Shown: positions 46,506 through 56,541 of the stretch, one piece after another
Layout of the letters: the number at the start of each line of letters is the position of its first letter
Numbering within the stretch: position 1 is the first letter of the stretch
Source: Photobacterium piscicola
GTDB lineage: Bacteria; Pseudomonadota; Gammaproteobacteria; Enterobacterales; Vibrionaceae
Assembly (NCBI RefSeq): GCF_900166965.1
Contig: NZ_FUZI01000001.1
Coordinates: 868,001-932,000 of the forward strand
Reading direction: 5' to 3'
Length of the DNA stretch: 64,000 nucleotides
The notes under the pieces: model-generated
Databases searched by the model: none
What the model saw: only the letters and a program-made list of their open reading frames with translations
Told to the model about the DNA's origin: nothing
Made by a program: the position numbers and the translations under genes

Positions 46506-47306
46506 ATGCTGTTTTACAAAACATACCCACATAAACAAAGTAAAGAGTGGGTCGTATTTGTCCATGGTGCGGGGGGAAGCTCTGCTATTTGGTTTAAGCA
46601 AATAAAAGCCTATAAACAGCATTTTAATTTATTGCTCTTAGATTTGCGTGGTCACGGTAAATCTAACACCATGTTTCAGGATGTGATGGACAATCGCTAT
46701 ACCTTCAAAATGGTGACTAAAGATATTATAAATGTGCTTAATCATCTTAAAATTGAGTCGGCTCACTTTGTTGGTATCTCATTAGGAACAATCATTATCC
46801 GCCATCTGGCTGAACTGGCGCCAGAGCGAGTACAAACAATGACATTAGGTGGCGCGGTAACACGTTTAAATACACGCTCTCAAGTGTTAATTAGCTTGGG
46901 GAACTTAAGCAAACATGTTCTGCCTTATATGTGGTTATACCGTATATTTGCTTATGTAGTGATGCCACAAAAAAACCAGCGTCAATCACGTCATTTATTT
47001 ATTCGAGAAGCTAAAAAGCTTTGCCAACAAGAATTTAAACGATGGTTCAAATTGGCAACGGATGTTAACCCGATTATGAAATACTTTAAGGAAAAAGAAC
47101 TCGCTATTCCGACTTTGTATTTAATGGGTGAACATGACTACATGTTTATTAAGTCTGTCAAAGAGATGATTAAACGTCATCAAAATAGTGTGTTAACCCA
47201 ATTATCAAATTGCGGCCATGTGTGTAATGTTGAACAGCCAGAAGCATTTAATCATCATTCAATTGAGTTTATTCAATTGCACAGCCAACCATTACCGGCC
47301 CACTAA
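46506..47306 (+). CDS. Alpha/beta hydrolase
   Basis: About 266 residues. The oxyanion segment is VVFVHGAGGSSAIW, the nucleophile elbow is HFVGISLGTIII (G-x-S-x-G), and the final histidine is in NCGHVCNVEQPE. These are full catalytic-triad features of the esterase/lipase-like family; the substrate is unknown. The start is uncertain: ATG 46506 or TTG 46497, the latter better spaced from AAGGAAGG at 46480-46487. Confidence 0.85.
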   Translation: MLFYKTYPHKQSKEWVVFVHGAGGSSAIWFKQIKAYKQHFNLLLLDLRGHGKSNTMFQDVMDNRYTFKMVTKDIINVLNHLKIESAHFVGISLGTIIIRHLAELAPERVQTMTLGGAVTRLNTRSQVLISLGNLSKHVLPYMWLYRIFAYVVMPQKNQRQSRHLFIREAKKLCQQEFKRWFKLATDVNPIMKYFKEKELAIPTLYLMGEHDYMFIKSVKEMIKRHQNSVLTQLSNCGHVCNVEQPEAFNHHSIEFIQLHSQPLPAH

Positions 47307-47317
47307 AATAATAAAAC

Positions 47318-47346
47318 CCAGTGAGAATTGAATCTCACTGGGCTTA
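47318..47346. terminator. Bidirectional terminator between two convergent hydrolase genes
   Basis: CCCAGTGAG / CTCACTGGG, 9-bp perfect arms around AATTGAAT, flanked by A-rich and CTTAACTT sequence. Confidence 0.65.
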
Positions 47347-47389
47347 ACTTATACTGTACTGAAACACGCTTTAGTTAAGTAAACCGAGC

Positions 47390-48208
47390 TTACATCACCA
47401 CCACTTTATTTAAAAAACGCTGCAATTGAGCGGTAACAAATTGTGGTTGTTCAAGGTTACTAATATGCCCAGCCTCAGGAATCAGCACATATTCACTACC
47501 ATCAATTGCGTCATGCATTAATTGTGCTTCAAGTGGTGGGCGCGGATTATCTTCTAAGCCTGACATAATTAATGTCGGAACCGTAAGTTGCTCGATATCA
47601 TCAAACGTATCACGACGCCCAAACACCATGCGTCCCATCTCAGACACTGCCACCGCGCGATCCCCTTGTAGCTGTGCAAGAGAATTACGGAATTCACTCA
47701 CTAACTGCGGATTATGCAAGTGACCATCACGACGGAAAAATAATGGTGCAATCATATCGATCAATGGCGCAGGAACATGTTGCTGATCGCGTAAAGTATC
47801 TAACATCGCAAAATATCTCGCGTGCAATACTTCAGGCTCATAACCTAAGAAGGTATCCATTAGTACTAATGCCGTCACTCGCGCAGGCGCTTTAAGGGCT
47901 AATTCTGCGCCCCACATCCCCCCCACGGACAAACCAATAACAGCAAATTTTTCAATCTCTAAGTGATCCAATAATGCCAACACGTTATCAGCATAATCAC
48001 GCAATGTTCGTGTTGCTGATGGCGCACTGTCAGAGCCACCATGCGCCCAAAAATCTGGCACAATACAACGGTAATGTTGGCTTAATACCGCGATCTGCGG
48101 TGCCCACATTGCACTATCCCATAAATAGCTGTGACCAAAAACAAGCACTGGCCCTGTTCCTTGATCACGGTAAGTCATTTGCTGACCATCAATAGCGAAT
48201 GTTTGCAT
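47390..48208 (-). CDS. Alpha/beta hydrolase
   Basis: A 272-residue hydrolase with VLVFGHSYLWDSAMW (oxyanion loop), nucleophile GLSVGGMWGAEL and the terminal histidine in EAGHISNLEQP. It is close to the BioH/3-oxoadipate enol-lactonase-like group, but no pathway context fixes a substrate. AAGGA lies eight bases before the ATG at 48208; a longer frame to 48232 is not supported. Confidence 0.87.
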   Translation of the reverse strand: MQTFAIDGQQMTYRDQGTGPVLVFGHSYLWDSAMWAPQIAVLSQHYRCIVPDFWAHGGSDSAPSATRTLRDYADNVLALLDHLEIEKFAVIGLSVGGMWGAELALKAPARVTALVLMDTFLGYEPEVLHARYFAMLDTLRDQQHVPAPLIDMIAPLFFRRDGHLHNPQLVSEFRNSLAQLQGDRAVAVSEMGRMVFGRRDTFDDIEQLTVPTLIMSGLEDNPRPPLEAQLMHDAIDGSEYVLIPEAGHISNLEQPQFVTAQLQRFLNKVVVM

Positions 48209-48311
48209 TGCAGGTATCCTTTCTTGATTCACATATCGTGAATATTAATTCGTTATTTTATTATTAAGCTAAGATTATCCATCTGAATTATCACGCACAT
48301 TATCATAACCG

Positions 48312-49664
48312 TTACGCCATTGATGTAACTCGATACTTATTTCTAATGTGGACTAATCCTTGGCGATAGAACACCCACGCGCAGAGTCCAGCGGCAATAT
48401 TACCCAACATTGCGCCAGTGAACAGCCCTGACAAACCTGCGAAATGCGCACCCAACCATAATACGGGCAAATAACACACAAATAATCGTAATGCAGAAAT
48501 CAATAAAGCTCGCATCGGTAATCCCATGGCATTACAAACAGAAACCATCAGCATGCAAACCCCTAATGCACCAAGACTAATAGGCACCCGCGTTAAATGG
48601 ATCATCAAAATGTGTTGTACCGAACTATCACTGGTTAATAGCTGGGTTAACGACGGCGCACTTAAAAAGAGCACGATCGCGATAACCACTTGCCATATCA
48701 ATACAAATCGCACCGCTATCATGATCAATTTTTCAATACTGGCAATATCTTTACGACCAAGTAAACGTCCCACCATCGGTGGCATCGACATGGTTAATGC
48801 CAAAACGATAACCAGTGAAAAGAACTCTAATCGTGATCCTAATGCCCAAGCAGCAACGGTTGCCGCACCAAAACTAGCCACTAATTTTGTTGCTAAAATG
48901 GCAGAAACAGGGGGTAACAATTGGCTTAACATTGCTGGAGCCATGATATGAACTAATTCTTTGATGGCTTTATAAACGGCCAATCCACGCCAGTCAAAAC
49001 TCAACCATTGGCGTTTAAATAATAATGGAAACACCACCAGCATACCGATGCTAAACGACACAATAGTCGCCCATGCCGCACCATTAATACCCATATTAAA
49101 GGTAAACATAAACAGTGGATCTAAACCAATATTTAGCACACTGGTGATCACCATCATAATGCCGGGTAACAAGGTATTACCGTTGGCACGACAAATACTG
49201 TAGGCAAAGTACACCATCGAACCGCACCATGCACTTGTTAGCCATACGGGCCAATAGCTATCAATAACACCAAAAACATTATCAGGCGCACCAAGTAACC
49301 ATAACAACTGATGTCGGCCAAACCAGATTGCCGCACACAGCGCCATGATGCCAATATCGCCAAGGATCACCACTACCCCGCCTAATTGACGCGCACGATG
49401 ATGATCATTATTACCTAATACCCGTGAAATTAAGGCGGTGGTTGCAATTCCTAATCCCACTTGTAAACCAATGACTAACATTTGCATCGGTAAAGTAAAA
49501 CCTTGCGCGGCTAACGGTAAAATACCAAGTTGGCCAATAAACGCACTGTCGACTAACTGAAAACTCATCAGTGATAATACGCCAAAGAGCATTGGCCATG
49601 TCATGGTAAACAATTGATGAGCTAAACTGCGGGACGCTGGAAGTGTCATTGTTTTTACATTCAT
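48312..49664 (-). CDS. MATE family efflux transporter
   Basis: A 450-residue protein with about 12 membrane helices in two six-helix halves. MTWPMLFGVLSLMSFQLVDS starts the first half and MAPAMLSQLLPPVSAILATK the second, typical of MATE exporters (DinF/NorM-like). It exports cationic drugs or metabolites in exchange for H+ or Na+. Substrate not determinable. It is separated from the MazG-like gene by a terminator. Confidence 0.9.
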   Translation of the reverse strand: MNVKTMTLPASRSLAHQLFTMTWPMLFGVLSLMSFQLVDSAFIGQLGILPLAAQGFTLPMQMLVIGLQVGLGIATTALISRVLGNNDHHRARQLGGVVVILGDIGIMALCAAIWFGRHQLLWLLGAPDNVFGVIDSYWPVWLTSAWCGSMVYFAYSICRANGNTLLPGIMMVITSVLNIGLDPLFMFTFNMGINGAAWATIVSFSIGMLVVFPLLFKRQWLSFDWRGLAVYKAIKELVHIMAPAMLSQLLPPVSAILATKLVASFGAATVAAWALGSRLEFFSLVIVLALTMSMPPMVGRLLGRKDIASIEKLIMIAVRFVLIWQVVIAIVLFLSAPSLTQLLTSDSSVQHILMIHLTRVPISLGALGVCMLMVSVCNAMGLPMRALLISALRLFVCYLPVLWLGAHFAGLSGLFTGAMLGNIAAGLCAWVFYRQGLVHIRNKYRVTSMA

Positions 49665-49735
49665 AATAACAACTTAAATAAAACGTTAGTAACGAGTACA
49701 ACGCATCGATTTTCGACTTGGTACTGATTACCAAT

Positions 49736-49760
49736 AAAAAATCCCCGCCATAGCGAGGAT
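49736..49760 (-). terminator. Intrinsic terminator of the MazG-like gene
   Basis: On the minus strand ATCCTCGC-TATG-GCGGGGAT is followed by a T-run (TTTTTT). It lies 22 bases after the stop codon of the gene at 49783-50361. Confidence 0.75.
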
Positions 49761-49782
49761 CAAAAATAACTTTAGATGTGAA

Positions 49783-50361
49783 TTAACGAATAACTAATTT
49801 AACAAGATCAGCCGGACGGTAATAAACAGATTTCAAAACTTTACCGGTGCGGATCAGCTTACCATTGACTTCAACATCTTGTGCACATTTAGCAATGATA
49901 TAATCACCTTTGGTACTTGCCATCAATGCAACACCTTGCTCGGCGTAAAAAGCTTCAGTCTCGTCATACTGCTGCTGGCTACGGCATACTTTGCTCATGT
50001 TGCTTGAGTGGACTTCATTCCAACAATCAATGAATGTAAATCCTAAACGCTCAGACATCTGCAATAAAATATCAATCAAGTAACTGATACCAATATTATC
50101 AGTGATTTTTTTATCACCTAAATGTACTAAACGCCCCATTAATACATACACCGAATCAACAATCGCGTCAGCTTGCTCAACCAATGAATCAGCTTCAGCA
50201 AGCTCTGTCATTTCTTCAACAGCTAATGAAGTATGTAATGCATCAGCTTGAGCATCTAGGCTCGCAGGGGTTTCAATATCTAAGTCAAAGGTAGAACGAA
50301 ACTCTCGAATATCGCTGTAAAGGTGATCGAAAAGGGGTTGGTCTAGCGCAGAAAGCTTCAT
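49783..50361 (-). CDS. MazG/PRA-PH-like nucleotide pyrophosphohydrolase
   Basis: A 192-residue all-alpha NTP pyrophosphohydrolase. EEMTELAEA followed by EQADAIVDSVYVLMG provides the E-x2-E and E-x3-D metal-binding pattern. A C-terminal domain follows (NEVHSSNMSKVC). It probably hydrolyses a nucleoside triphosphate (house-cleaning) of unknown identity. Gene stands alone with its own terminator. Confidence 0.82.
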   Translation of the reverse strand: MKLSALDQPLFDHLYSDIREFRSTFDLDIETPASLDAQADALHTSLAVEEMTELAEADSLVEQADAIVDSVYVLMGRLVHLGDKKITDNIGISYLIDILLQMSERLGFTFIDCWNEVHSSNMSKVCRSQQQYDETEAFYAEQGVALMASTKGDYIIAKCAQDVEVNGKLIRTGKVLKSVYYRPADLVKLVIR

Positions 50362-50665
50362 TCGAATATCCTTGTTTCAGATTTAAGGGAAGAGATTATT
50401 TTATTACTCACAGCGCAAGGTTATGCTTAATAAAATAACACGACGGGCAAAGATACTAATCCAATCTCGCACCAGATACAAAACCAATCACCTAAAATCT
50501 GTTAGCTTGATGACAAAATAGACTTAACCATTATAGCAATGAGTTAAAACGTAACAATTGAGATATCATTATTCGTATTTAATCACTTGCGAATTAAAGG
50601 AAAGCCAATAAAATTTCAACCGTAACTCTCTATGTTGAGATAATAATATGTATGTTGGAGAAGTG
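50362..50665. other. Intergenic region without recognised gene
   Basis: About 300 AT-rich bases between the divergent MazG-like and GDPD genes. I see no clear repeat or RNA element. Confidence 0.4.
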
Positions 50666-51388
50666 ATGATTGCAGGTCACCGTGGCGCGCGCGCAGTTGC
50701 CCCAGAAAACACATTAATATCCATGAAAGCCGCGGCAAATGCTGGCGCTACATGGATTGAAACGGATACCCAACTTTGCGAGGATCTCATTCCCGTTATT
50801 ATTCATGATAAAAGTGTCCGTCGTTGTACCAATGGTTCCGGAAGTGTGCGTCATAAGCCACTCAGTGAGCTAAAGCAATTAGATGCAGGAAGCTGGTTTG
50901 CTGCTGAATTTGCCGATGCTACCATTCCAACATTGACAGAATTACTGCAAGCTTGTGATGATTATGGCTTAAATATCAACCTTGAAATTAAAGTCCATTA
51001 TGAGGAAGAAGTTGAGCTTCAAGTTCGAAAAACCATTGAAACAATTAAAGATTATGGTTTCGATACCGATAGGCTCATTTTATCTAGTTTCTCTTATAAC
51101 GCAGTAAAACACTGCTTAAAACTATGGCCTGAAGTTCGCCGAGGCTTAATCATTGAAGACTGGGTGCCAGACATCGCTCGTTTAGATGCCAAACTTAACC
51201 TATACAGCATCCACTTAGATCACCACTTACTCAATGAGAAGTTGGCAAAAGAAATTACGGATGCAGGGAAAGTACTACAAATATGGACCATGAATGATCC
51301 TCAGCAAATAGATAAATTTACCCGTTGGGGTGTTAGCACTATTATTAGTGACAACCCTGGTTTATTAATCTCAGCAGCAAAGCAATAA
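50666..51388 (+). CDS. Glycerophosphodiester phosphodiesterase (UgpQ-like)
   Basis: A 240-residue GDPD TIM barrel. GHRGARAVAPENTLISM (catalytic His and Arg), WIETDTQL and IIHDKSVRR supply metal and catalytic residues; the C-terminus has QIWTMNDPQQ. It hydrolyses glycerophosphodiesters to sn-glycerol-3-phosphate and alcohol. No signal peptide, so the cytoplasmic form. The ATG at 50666 follows GGAG by five bases; an ATG at 50648 is the alternative. Confidence 0.9.
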   Translation: MIAGHRGARAVAPENTLISMKAAANAGATWIETDTQLCEDLIPVIIHDKSVRRCTNGSGSVRHKPLSELKQLDAGSWFAAEFADATIPTLTELLQACDDYGLNINLEIKVHYEEEVELQVRKTIETIKDYGFDTDRLILSSFSYNAVKHCLKLWPEVRRGLIIEDWVPDIARLDAKLNLYSIHLDHHLLNEKLAKEITDAGKVLQIWTMNDPQQIDKFTRWGVSTIISDNPGLLISAAKQ

Positions 51389-51728
51389 TCATCACCTCTT
51401 AATATATTGTTCACGAGTCAATGAATAGCCAATATTGACTCGTAACAAACCTCACTTTCATTTCCTCTTATTCTTTTTACACCCCACATATTGATTTTCA
51501 TCTATATTTTATACGGCAGTTTTATTACCACTAAAAGTGGAACTTTACATTTCAAAACAATATAAACAATTTATGTTTGATATCATTAAAATGTAAAAAT
51601 ATGTTTATAGAGAATATAAATTAAACCCCATTTATTTATAACTCTCTTTTATTACACACAATATCAGATAATTATGCCAACAACTGTCTAACGACAACTT
51701 ATTTGATGCCTAGTGGAGCACATTATTC
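51389..51728. other. AT-rich leader region of the Na+/H+ antiporter gene
   Basis: About 340 bases with low GC and no open frame I can support. A weak local dyad (CCACTAAAAGTGG) lies near 51530. A cation riboswitch is conceivable for an antiporter leader, but I recognise none of the conserved parts. Confidence 0.35.
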
Positions 51729-53084
51729 ATGTCAGCTTATGACACCGTCTGTATAATGGCAGCCATTGCTGTCTTTATCTCAATTATTAACCACCGTATT
51801 GGTAAGTTTCAACCAACCATTGCCATCACTGGCTGGTCAATTGCAATATCACTGACTCTCTTAACACTCAGTAAATTAGGCTATATTCCTCATAAAGAGG
51901 AACATGAAGTCATTCAGATGATACAAGCAGTCAACTTTGATGACTTCTTACTCAAAGGCGTATTAGGCTTTCTCCTTTTCGCTGGTGCATTAAATATTCA
52001 ATTGCCTCACCTTAAAGATCAAAAATTTGAAATCACGTTTTTAGCACTTATTGGCACTCTTTTCTCAACCTTCTTTATTGGGATTGTGTTATGGGCGTTA
52101 TTTAAGCTTTGTACTATTGATATTGATTTTATTTATTGCTGCCTATTTGGTGCTTTAATTTCACCAACCGACCCTATTGCTGTATTAGCGATAGTTAAAA
52201 AGCTTAATGCTCCTCAACGTATTTCAACTCAAATAGAAGGCGAATCGCTGTTTAATGACGGTGTTGGCTTGGTTATTTTTGTTACCTTATTTGAAATTGC
52301 ATTCAGCAAAACAGCGCCAACAGTCGCTAGTACTGCGCTATTATTTGCCCGTGAAGCATTAGGGGGTATTGCATGTGGTGCGGTTATTGGAGTGGTGTTC
52401 CACTTCTTAATTAAAAGCTCACATGACAATATGTTCCGCTTAATTTTAACGATTCTAATTCCAACATTTGGGTATGTCGTTAGTGAACATATTGAGGTCT
52501 CTGCACCATTGGCGATGGTGGTTGCGGGTATTATTATTGGTAACTGGACTCGTAATTCAATCTCAGAAGAAGCTGCGCATCAAATATCACATTTATGGGA
52601 ACTCGCTGATGAGATCTTAAATGCGGTCTTATTCTTATTAATTGGCTTAATGATGATCACGTTCACCTTCCATGCCATTGATATCGTAGCAGTAGTGATT
52701 GCAATTCCATTAGTACTACTGAGCCGTTACCTCAGCGTAAAATATTCTTATAAAATCTTTAACCGTTACCGTACCTATAACCCATTATCGATTAAAATTC
52801 TAACATGGGGTGGATTACGTGGCGGTCTAGCGCTTGCGATGGCAATGGCGATTCCAAGCGGCATTCCAATTGGTTTTAGCCCAGACATTGATGTAAAAGA
52901 AATCGTGGTGTTAATGACTTATGCTGTAGTTATTTTCTCTATTATTGTGCAAGGTTCAACAATTACACCAATGATTTACAAAGCGAAAGCAGAACAAGAG
53001 AAAATGGATCACACACCAGCAAATTCTGCATCAGCAGTGAACATTTCAAATACCACAACAGAAACTAATACAACTAACAGCTAA
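51729..53084 (+). CDS. CPA1-family Na+/H+ antiporter (NhaP-like)
   Basis: A 451-residue protein with about 12 membrane helices. The cation-site motif is FGALISPTDPIAVLAI (ND/TD region), with EGESLFNDGVGLVIF next. The short polar C-terminus (TTTETNTTNS) is cytoplasmic. It expels Na+ in exchange for protons, which suits a marine or salt-exposed host. GGAG precedes the ATG by ten bases and a terminator follows. Confidence 0.92.
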   Translation: MSAYDTVCIMAAIAVFISIINHRIGKFQPTIAITGWSIAISLTLLTLSKLGYIPHKEEHEVIQMIQAVNFDDFLLKGVLGFLLFAGALNIQLPHLKDQKFEITFLALIGTLFSTFFIGIVLWALFKLCTIDIDFIYCCLFGALISPTDPIAVLAIVKKLNAPQRISTQIEGESLFNDGVGLVIFVTLFEIAFSKTAPTVASTALLFAREALGGIACGAVIGVVFHFLIKSSHDNMFRLILTILIPTFGYVVSEHIEVSAPLAMVVAGIIIGNWTRNSISEEAAHQISHLWELADEILNAVLFLLIGLMMITFTFHAIDIVAVVIAIPLVLLSRYLSVKYSYKIFNRYRTYNPLSIKILTWGGLRGGLALAMAMAIPSGIPIGFSPDIDVKEIVVLMTYAVVIFSIIVQGSTITPMIYKAKAEQEKMDHTPANSASAVNISNTTTETNTTNS

Positions 53085-53109
53085 CCAGACGCGATTGTAA
53101 GCTCAATTT

Positions 53110-53142
53110 AATAGCCACTGTTGATCACGGTGGCTATTTTTT
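53110..53142 (+). terminator. Terminator after the antiporter gene
   Basis: AATAGCCAC / GTGGCTATT, 9-bp arms and an 11-base loop, followed by TTTTTATG. Confidence 0.75.
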
Positions 53143-53234
53143 ATGTTGTTATTTTTATTCAACAAATACGTAACAAAAATATTGACCATCGCTAAATTAG
53201 TCATATGATAATAATTACCTATTGATAAATAGTT

Positions 53235-53969
53235 ATGACGCTTATGAGCAAGGATTGCACTCTCGTTGAATGGGCTACAAATCGTATTTGGTATTGTGAT
53301 ATGCCATACCGAGTAGCCGGTGCACCTATGGGTCACCGAATGACCATTATTCGATTAGATAACCATAAACTCTTTATCCATTCCCCCGTTGAAATAACAG
53401 CAGCCTTACAACAGCAACTTAGCCAACTGGGTGAGATTGCCTATGTGGTAACGCCTAATAAAAACCACAATATTTATCTCTCTGATTGGTGGTTAACTTA
53501 TCCTCAAGCGTATTTTTATGCTCCTCCGGGGCTAGTATATAAGCGAAGCGATCTTACTTTTGATGGTGCGCTTAGTAGTCACACCCCCTCCCTCTGGCAA
53601 GGACAATTACTACAAACGGTAATCAGAGGCAGTGACAGCATGGAAGAAATTGCTTTTTGTGATCCACAATCAAAAACCCTGATTGTCGGTGACGCATTAG
53701 CATGGATGGTCGACAGTCATCACCCTCTCACCTTTGCTCTTGCTGTAATTAATGGTTGTTATTTTCATCCAGCAATGCCTTGGTATTGGCGGATCACCTT
53801 TCGCAATCACACCCAATTACGCCAATCAATTCAAGAAATCCTAACATGGCCTTTTGATCGTATTATTTTGTCTCATGGGCGGGTGATAGATAACAATGCA
53901 AAAGCTTATTTTTCCGCCGCATTTCAGTGGGTAATACCGCATAAATTAAACATCACACCAGTTCAATAA
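53235..53969 (+). CDS. DUF4336 domain protein
   Basis: A 244-residue protein matching DUF4336 (RIWYCDMPYRVAGAPMGHRM, VTPNKNHNIYLSDWW, FPP-type YAPPGLVYKR, and LSHGRVIDNN at the end). The fold resembles metallo-beta-lactamase proteins: HNIYLSDW and SHG are reminiscent but the full zinc motif is not intact. Function unknown. Start uncertain between ATG 53235 and 53244. Confidence 0.8.
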   Translation: MTLMSKDCTLVEWATNRIWYCDMPYRVAGAPMGHRMTIIRLDNHKLFIHSPVEITAALQQQLSQLGEIAYVVTPNKNHNIYLSDWWLTYPQAYFYAPPGLVYKRSDLTFDGALSSHTPSLWQGQLLQTVIRGSDSMEEIAFCDPQSKTLIVGDALAWMVDSHHPLTFALAVINGCYFHPAMPWYWRITFRNHTQLRQSIQEILTWPFDRIILSHGRVIDNNAKAYFSAAFQWVIPHKLNITPVQ

Positions 53970-54135
53970 ATAGAAACACGCATATTTATCGGCTATTTAA
54001 ATGTATAAGCATTAATTTATGTGCAAGATCAATATTGCTCTTATTTTGAAGGCGCATAGTAATAAAATAACGGTGGAAACACGCTCTTATTTATTCTTTA
54101 TGCAATAACAAACCGTCGAGGTTAGGAGTTAATTA

Positions 54136-54402
54136 ATGAACCTTTTTAAACTTTACTCTCGAGATATTCTTGGTCTTGGTGTCGTTGGCTTTTTTATATT
54201 AAGTATTCTCGGTGTTATTTTTGGGACAATTGCATTCTTCAACTATGCCAGTGGTAACACAGCATTAGCTGCGTCAAATGTGCATTTAGCGTTATCACAC
54301 ATTATCTTTGTTATTCCCGCACTGATCATCGGTCACTATATCAACCGCCCAGCTTGGGTTGCAGAGGTAGATAAAATTAAATTTGCACGCGAAATACAAT
54401 GA
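54136..54402 (+). CDS. Small membrane protein, 88 residues
   Basis: Two hydrophobic helices (LGVVGFFILSILGVIFGTIAF and LALSHIIFVIPALIIGHYI). AGGAG lies seven bases before the ATG, so translation is likely. Unknown family; stands alone between DUF4336 and a convergent LysR gene. Confidence 0.65.
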   Translation: MNLFKLYSRDILGLGVVGFFILSILGVIFGTIAFFNYASGNTALAASNVHLALSHIIFVIPALIIGHYINRPAWVAEVDKIKFAREIQ

Positions 54403-54437
54403 TCACACACAAAAATAACCCTGCTTCATCGTATTAT

Positions 54438-55307
54438 TTATTGTTGATCTGCAAATCTCTCACGTAACATCGTCACCATTGCGCGCGTTTTTTCTGGTAA
54501 AAAACGCCGTGATGGGTACACCACTGTCATCATGATATCGGAGTAATTAACATCCGTTAGCACTTGCACTAACTTTCCCTGCTGTAAAGACTCTTGCATT
54601 AAAATGTTAGGTAACAACGCGATTCCCTGCCCTAAAATAGCCATCTGCTGAATCATATTAATATCTTCAGACATTAACCGTAACCGTGTTCCCTCTTGCA
54701 GCAACGTTGAATTATAACGGCTCGCTAATAGCCAATGCTGTTGCAGCTCAGCCGTTGATTTAGGCTCCGTATGCTTTTTTAAATAATCAGGTGATGCAAA
54801 TAAACCATTACTAGAGGTCAAAAAGGCTTGCTGTACATAATCTAAATTAATAATTTCAGCCATATTCGGCAACAGTTGAAGATCAATATTTTCTCTTTCT
54901 AAATCAACACTTTTCTGCAAATATAATAACTCTATCCGCACCAATGGAAACTGACTAGCATAATTATCTAGCACTTCAGCAAACATCGATGATGCAATAA
55001 AAGATGATGTAGCCGCTAAGCGTAGAACCCCTTGCAAACTGTTTTGCTGGCTTTCAAGTAAATTAACAGCATGGTTCACTTCCGTTAATGGTTGATTGAT
55101 ATGTTGATACAATAAGCGCCCATTTTCGGTTAATTCTATGTGGCGGGTAGTACGAATTAATAACTGACAATGCAGCGCTTTTTCTAATTCTTGTAAGCGC
55201 CGGCTAATTTTTGAACGTTGTAATCCATGCGCTGTTGCCGCAGCACTGATTCCACCATGACGTACCGTTAACATGAACAAATACAAGTCATCCATTGATG
55301 CTTTCAT
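54438..55307 (-). CDS. LysR-family transcriptional regulator
   Basis: A 289-residue LysR protein. The winged helix is at about 5-65 (LYLFMLTVRHGGISAAATAH, LQRSKISRRLQELEKAL) and the periplasmic-binding-like effector domain follows. It is divergent from the HlyD-DUF2955 exporter pair, the classical layout for control of that pair. I choose the ATG at 55307 (KASMDDLYLF), with GGGA seven bases upstream; 55322 and 55295 are alternatives. Confidence 0.92.
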   Translation of the reverse strand: MKASMDDLYLFMLTVRHGGISAAATAHGLQRSKISRRLQELEKALHCQLLIRTTRHIELTENGRLLYQHINQPLTEVNHAVNLLESQQNSLQGVLRLAATSSFIASSMFAEVLDNYASQFPLVRIELLYLQKSVDLERENIDLQLLPNMAEIINLDYVQQAFLTSSNGLFASPDYLKKHTEPKSTAELQQHWLLASRYNSTLLQEGTRLRLMSEDINMIQQMAILGQGIALLPNILMQESLQQGKLVQVLTDVNYSDIMMTVVYPSRRFLPEKTRAMVTMLRERFADQQ

Positions 55308-55422
55308 TATGCGTTCCCACATTGTCCTATATTTAGCTCATAAGTGTGACATTTGTCGCAGTATTCTAGCAAGTTAATTTTTCTTATACTGATCAGCTTG
55401 ATTGTGATCACTGGAATATCTC

Positions 55423-56490
55423 ATGCCTAATTCTCATACTACTTTTCAACATTGGATGCGGTGTCTAATTGTTATTTTTATTTTATTTATGGCCTATATT
55501 GTTATTGCAGATAGGTATGTACCGTTAACCAGTGAAAGTCGTGTGCAAGGTTATGTAGTACAAATTGCACCTGAGGTTTCAGGCACAATCACACAAGTAA
55601 ATATTAAGAATAATCAGGCCGTTGTTAAAGGTGAATTATTGTTTAGTATAGATGATCAAAAATACCTTTTAGCGGTAGATCAAGCGCAAGTTGCTTTAGA
55701 GCAAGCACATCAACAAGAGCAAGCTCTGTATGCTCAAGCCAGTGTTGCTAAAGCCAATATTGCCACCAGCCAAGCAAATTATAATAATGCCCATAACGAC
55801 TTTAACCGCATAAACAAATTAGCGAAAAAGAAACTGGTTTCAGCGTCAATGCGTGATAATGCTTATGCTAAAAACCAAACAACCCAAGCAAATTTAGCCG
55901 CAGCAAAGCAACAAGCTGTTGTCATACAAACTCAATTGGGCGCTAAACACGGCCAAAGTACTATTGTACTCGCGGCTGAAAATGCCCTTGCACAAGCTAA
56001 ACTTAATTTAGCCCATACAAAGGTTATTGCACCCAGCAATGGCGTAATCACCAACCTGCAAGTTGATGTTGGTACGATGGCAAACACTAACCAACCTATG
56101 CTGACCTTTATTCCAACCGATTCAATGTGGGTTGCGGCAGATTTTAGAGAAAAATCAATAGCTAACTTTCATTCCAAGTCAATGGCTTATGTCGCTTATG
56201 ATGCTTTGCCTGGCCAAGTATTCCCGCTCACTATTAATAATCGTGACTTTGGTGTTGCCGCGGCACAACAAGTCGCCAATGGACACCTAACAAGTATTGA
56301 AACCAGTAACCGTTGGGTACGAGATGCGCAGCGAGTACGAGTCAATTTCATCAGCCAACAGCCCTTACCACCGCAATTATTCGTAGGTTCACGTGCGACT
56401 GTTGTTGTCTATCCGCAAAACAATCCGGTATGGCAATTATTAGCAAAAATAGAAATCCATTTAGCCAGTGTGCTGCATTATATTTACTAA
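55423..56490 (+). CDS. HlyD/EmrA-type membrane fusion protein
   Basis: A 355-residue periplasmic adaptor with a single N-terminal membrane helix (LIVIFILFMAYIVIADRYV). A biotinyl-lipoyl half-motif (VQGYVVQIAPEVSGTITQVN) and its partner (KVIAPSNGVITNLQVDVG) flank a long alanine- and glutamine-rich coiled coil. It resembles AaeA/EmrA. It is likely the adaptor for the DUF2955 protein 51 bases downstream. Substrate unknown; aromatic acids in related AaeAB. Confidence 0.9.
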   Translation: MPNSHTTFQHWMRCLIVIFILFMAYIVIADRYVPLTSESRVQGYVVQIAPEVSGTITQVNIKNNQAVVKGELLFSIDDQKYLLAVDQAQVALEQAHQQEQALYAQASVAKANIATSQANYNNAHNDFNRINKLAKKKLVSASMRDNAYAKNQTTQANLAAAKQQAVVIQTQLGAKHGQSTIVLAAENALAQAKLNLAHTKVIAPSNGVITNLQVDVGTMANTNQPMLTFIPTDSMWVAADFREKSIANFHSKSMAYVAYDALPGQVFPLTINNRDFGVAAAQQVANGHLTSIETSNRWVRDAQRVRVNFISQQPLPPQLFVGSRATVVVYPQNNPVWQLLAKIEIHLASVLHYIY

Positions 56491-56541
56491 CCCCAACAAT
56501 AAGTTAAAGCGATTAATTATTAATTTTCGGAGTCATAACTT

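Noticed and set aside
51389..51728. Sodium or other cation riboswitch ahead of the antiporter
   Set aside because: No conserved riboswitch core could be recognised by eye; an Rfam scan would decide.
53103..53336. 77-residue minus-strand ORF
   Set aside because: Overlaps the DUF4336 start and the antiporter terminator; no support for coding.
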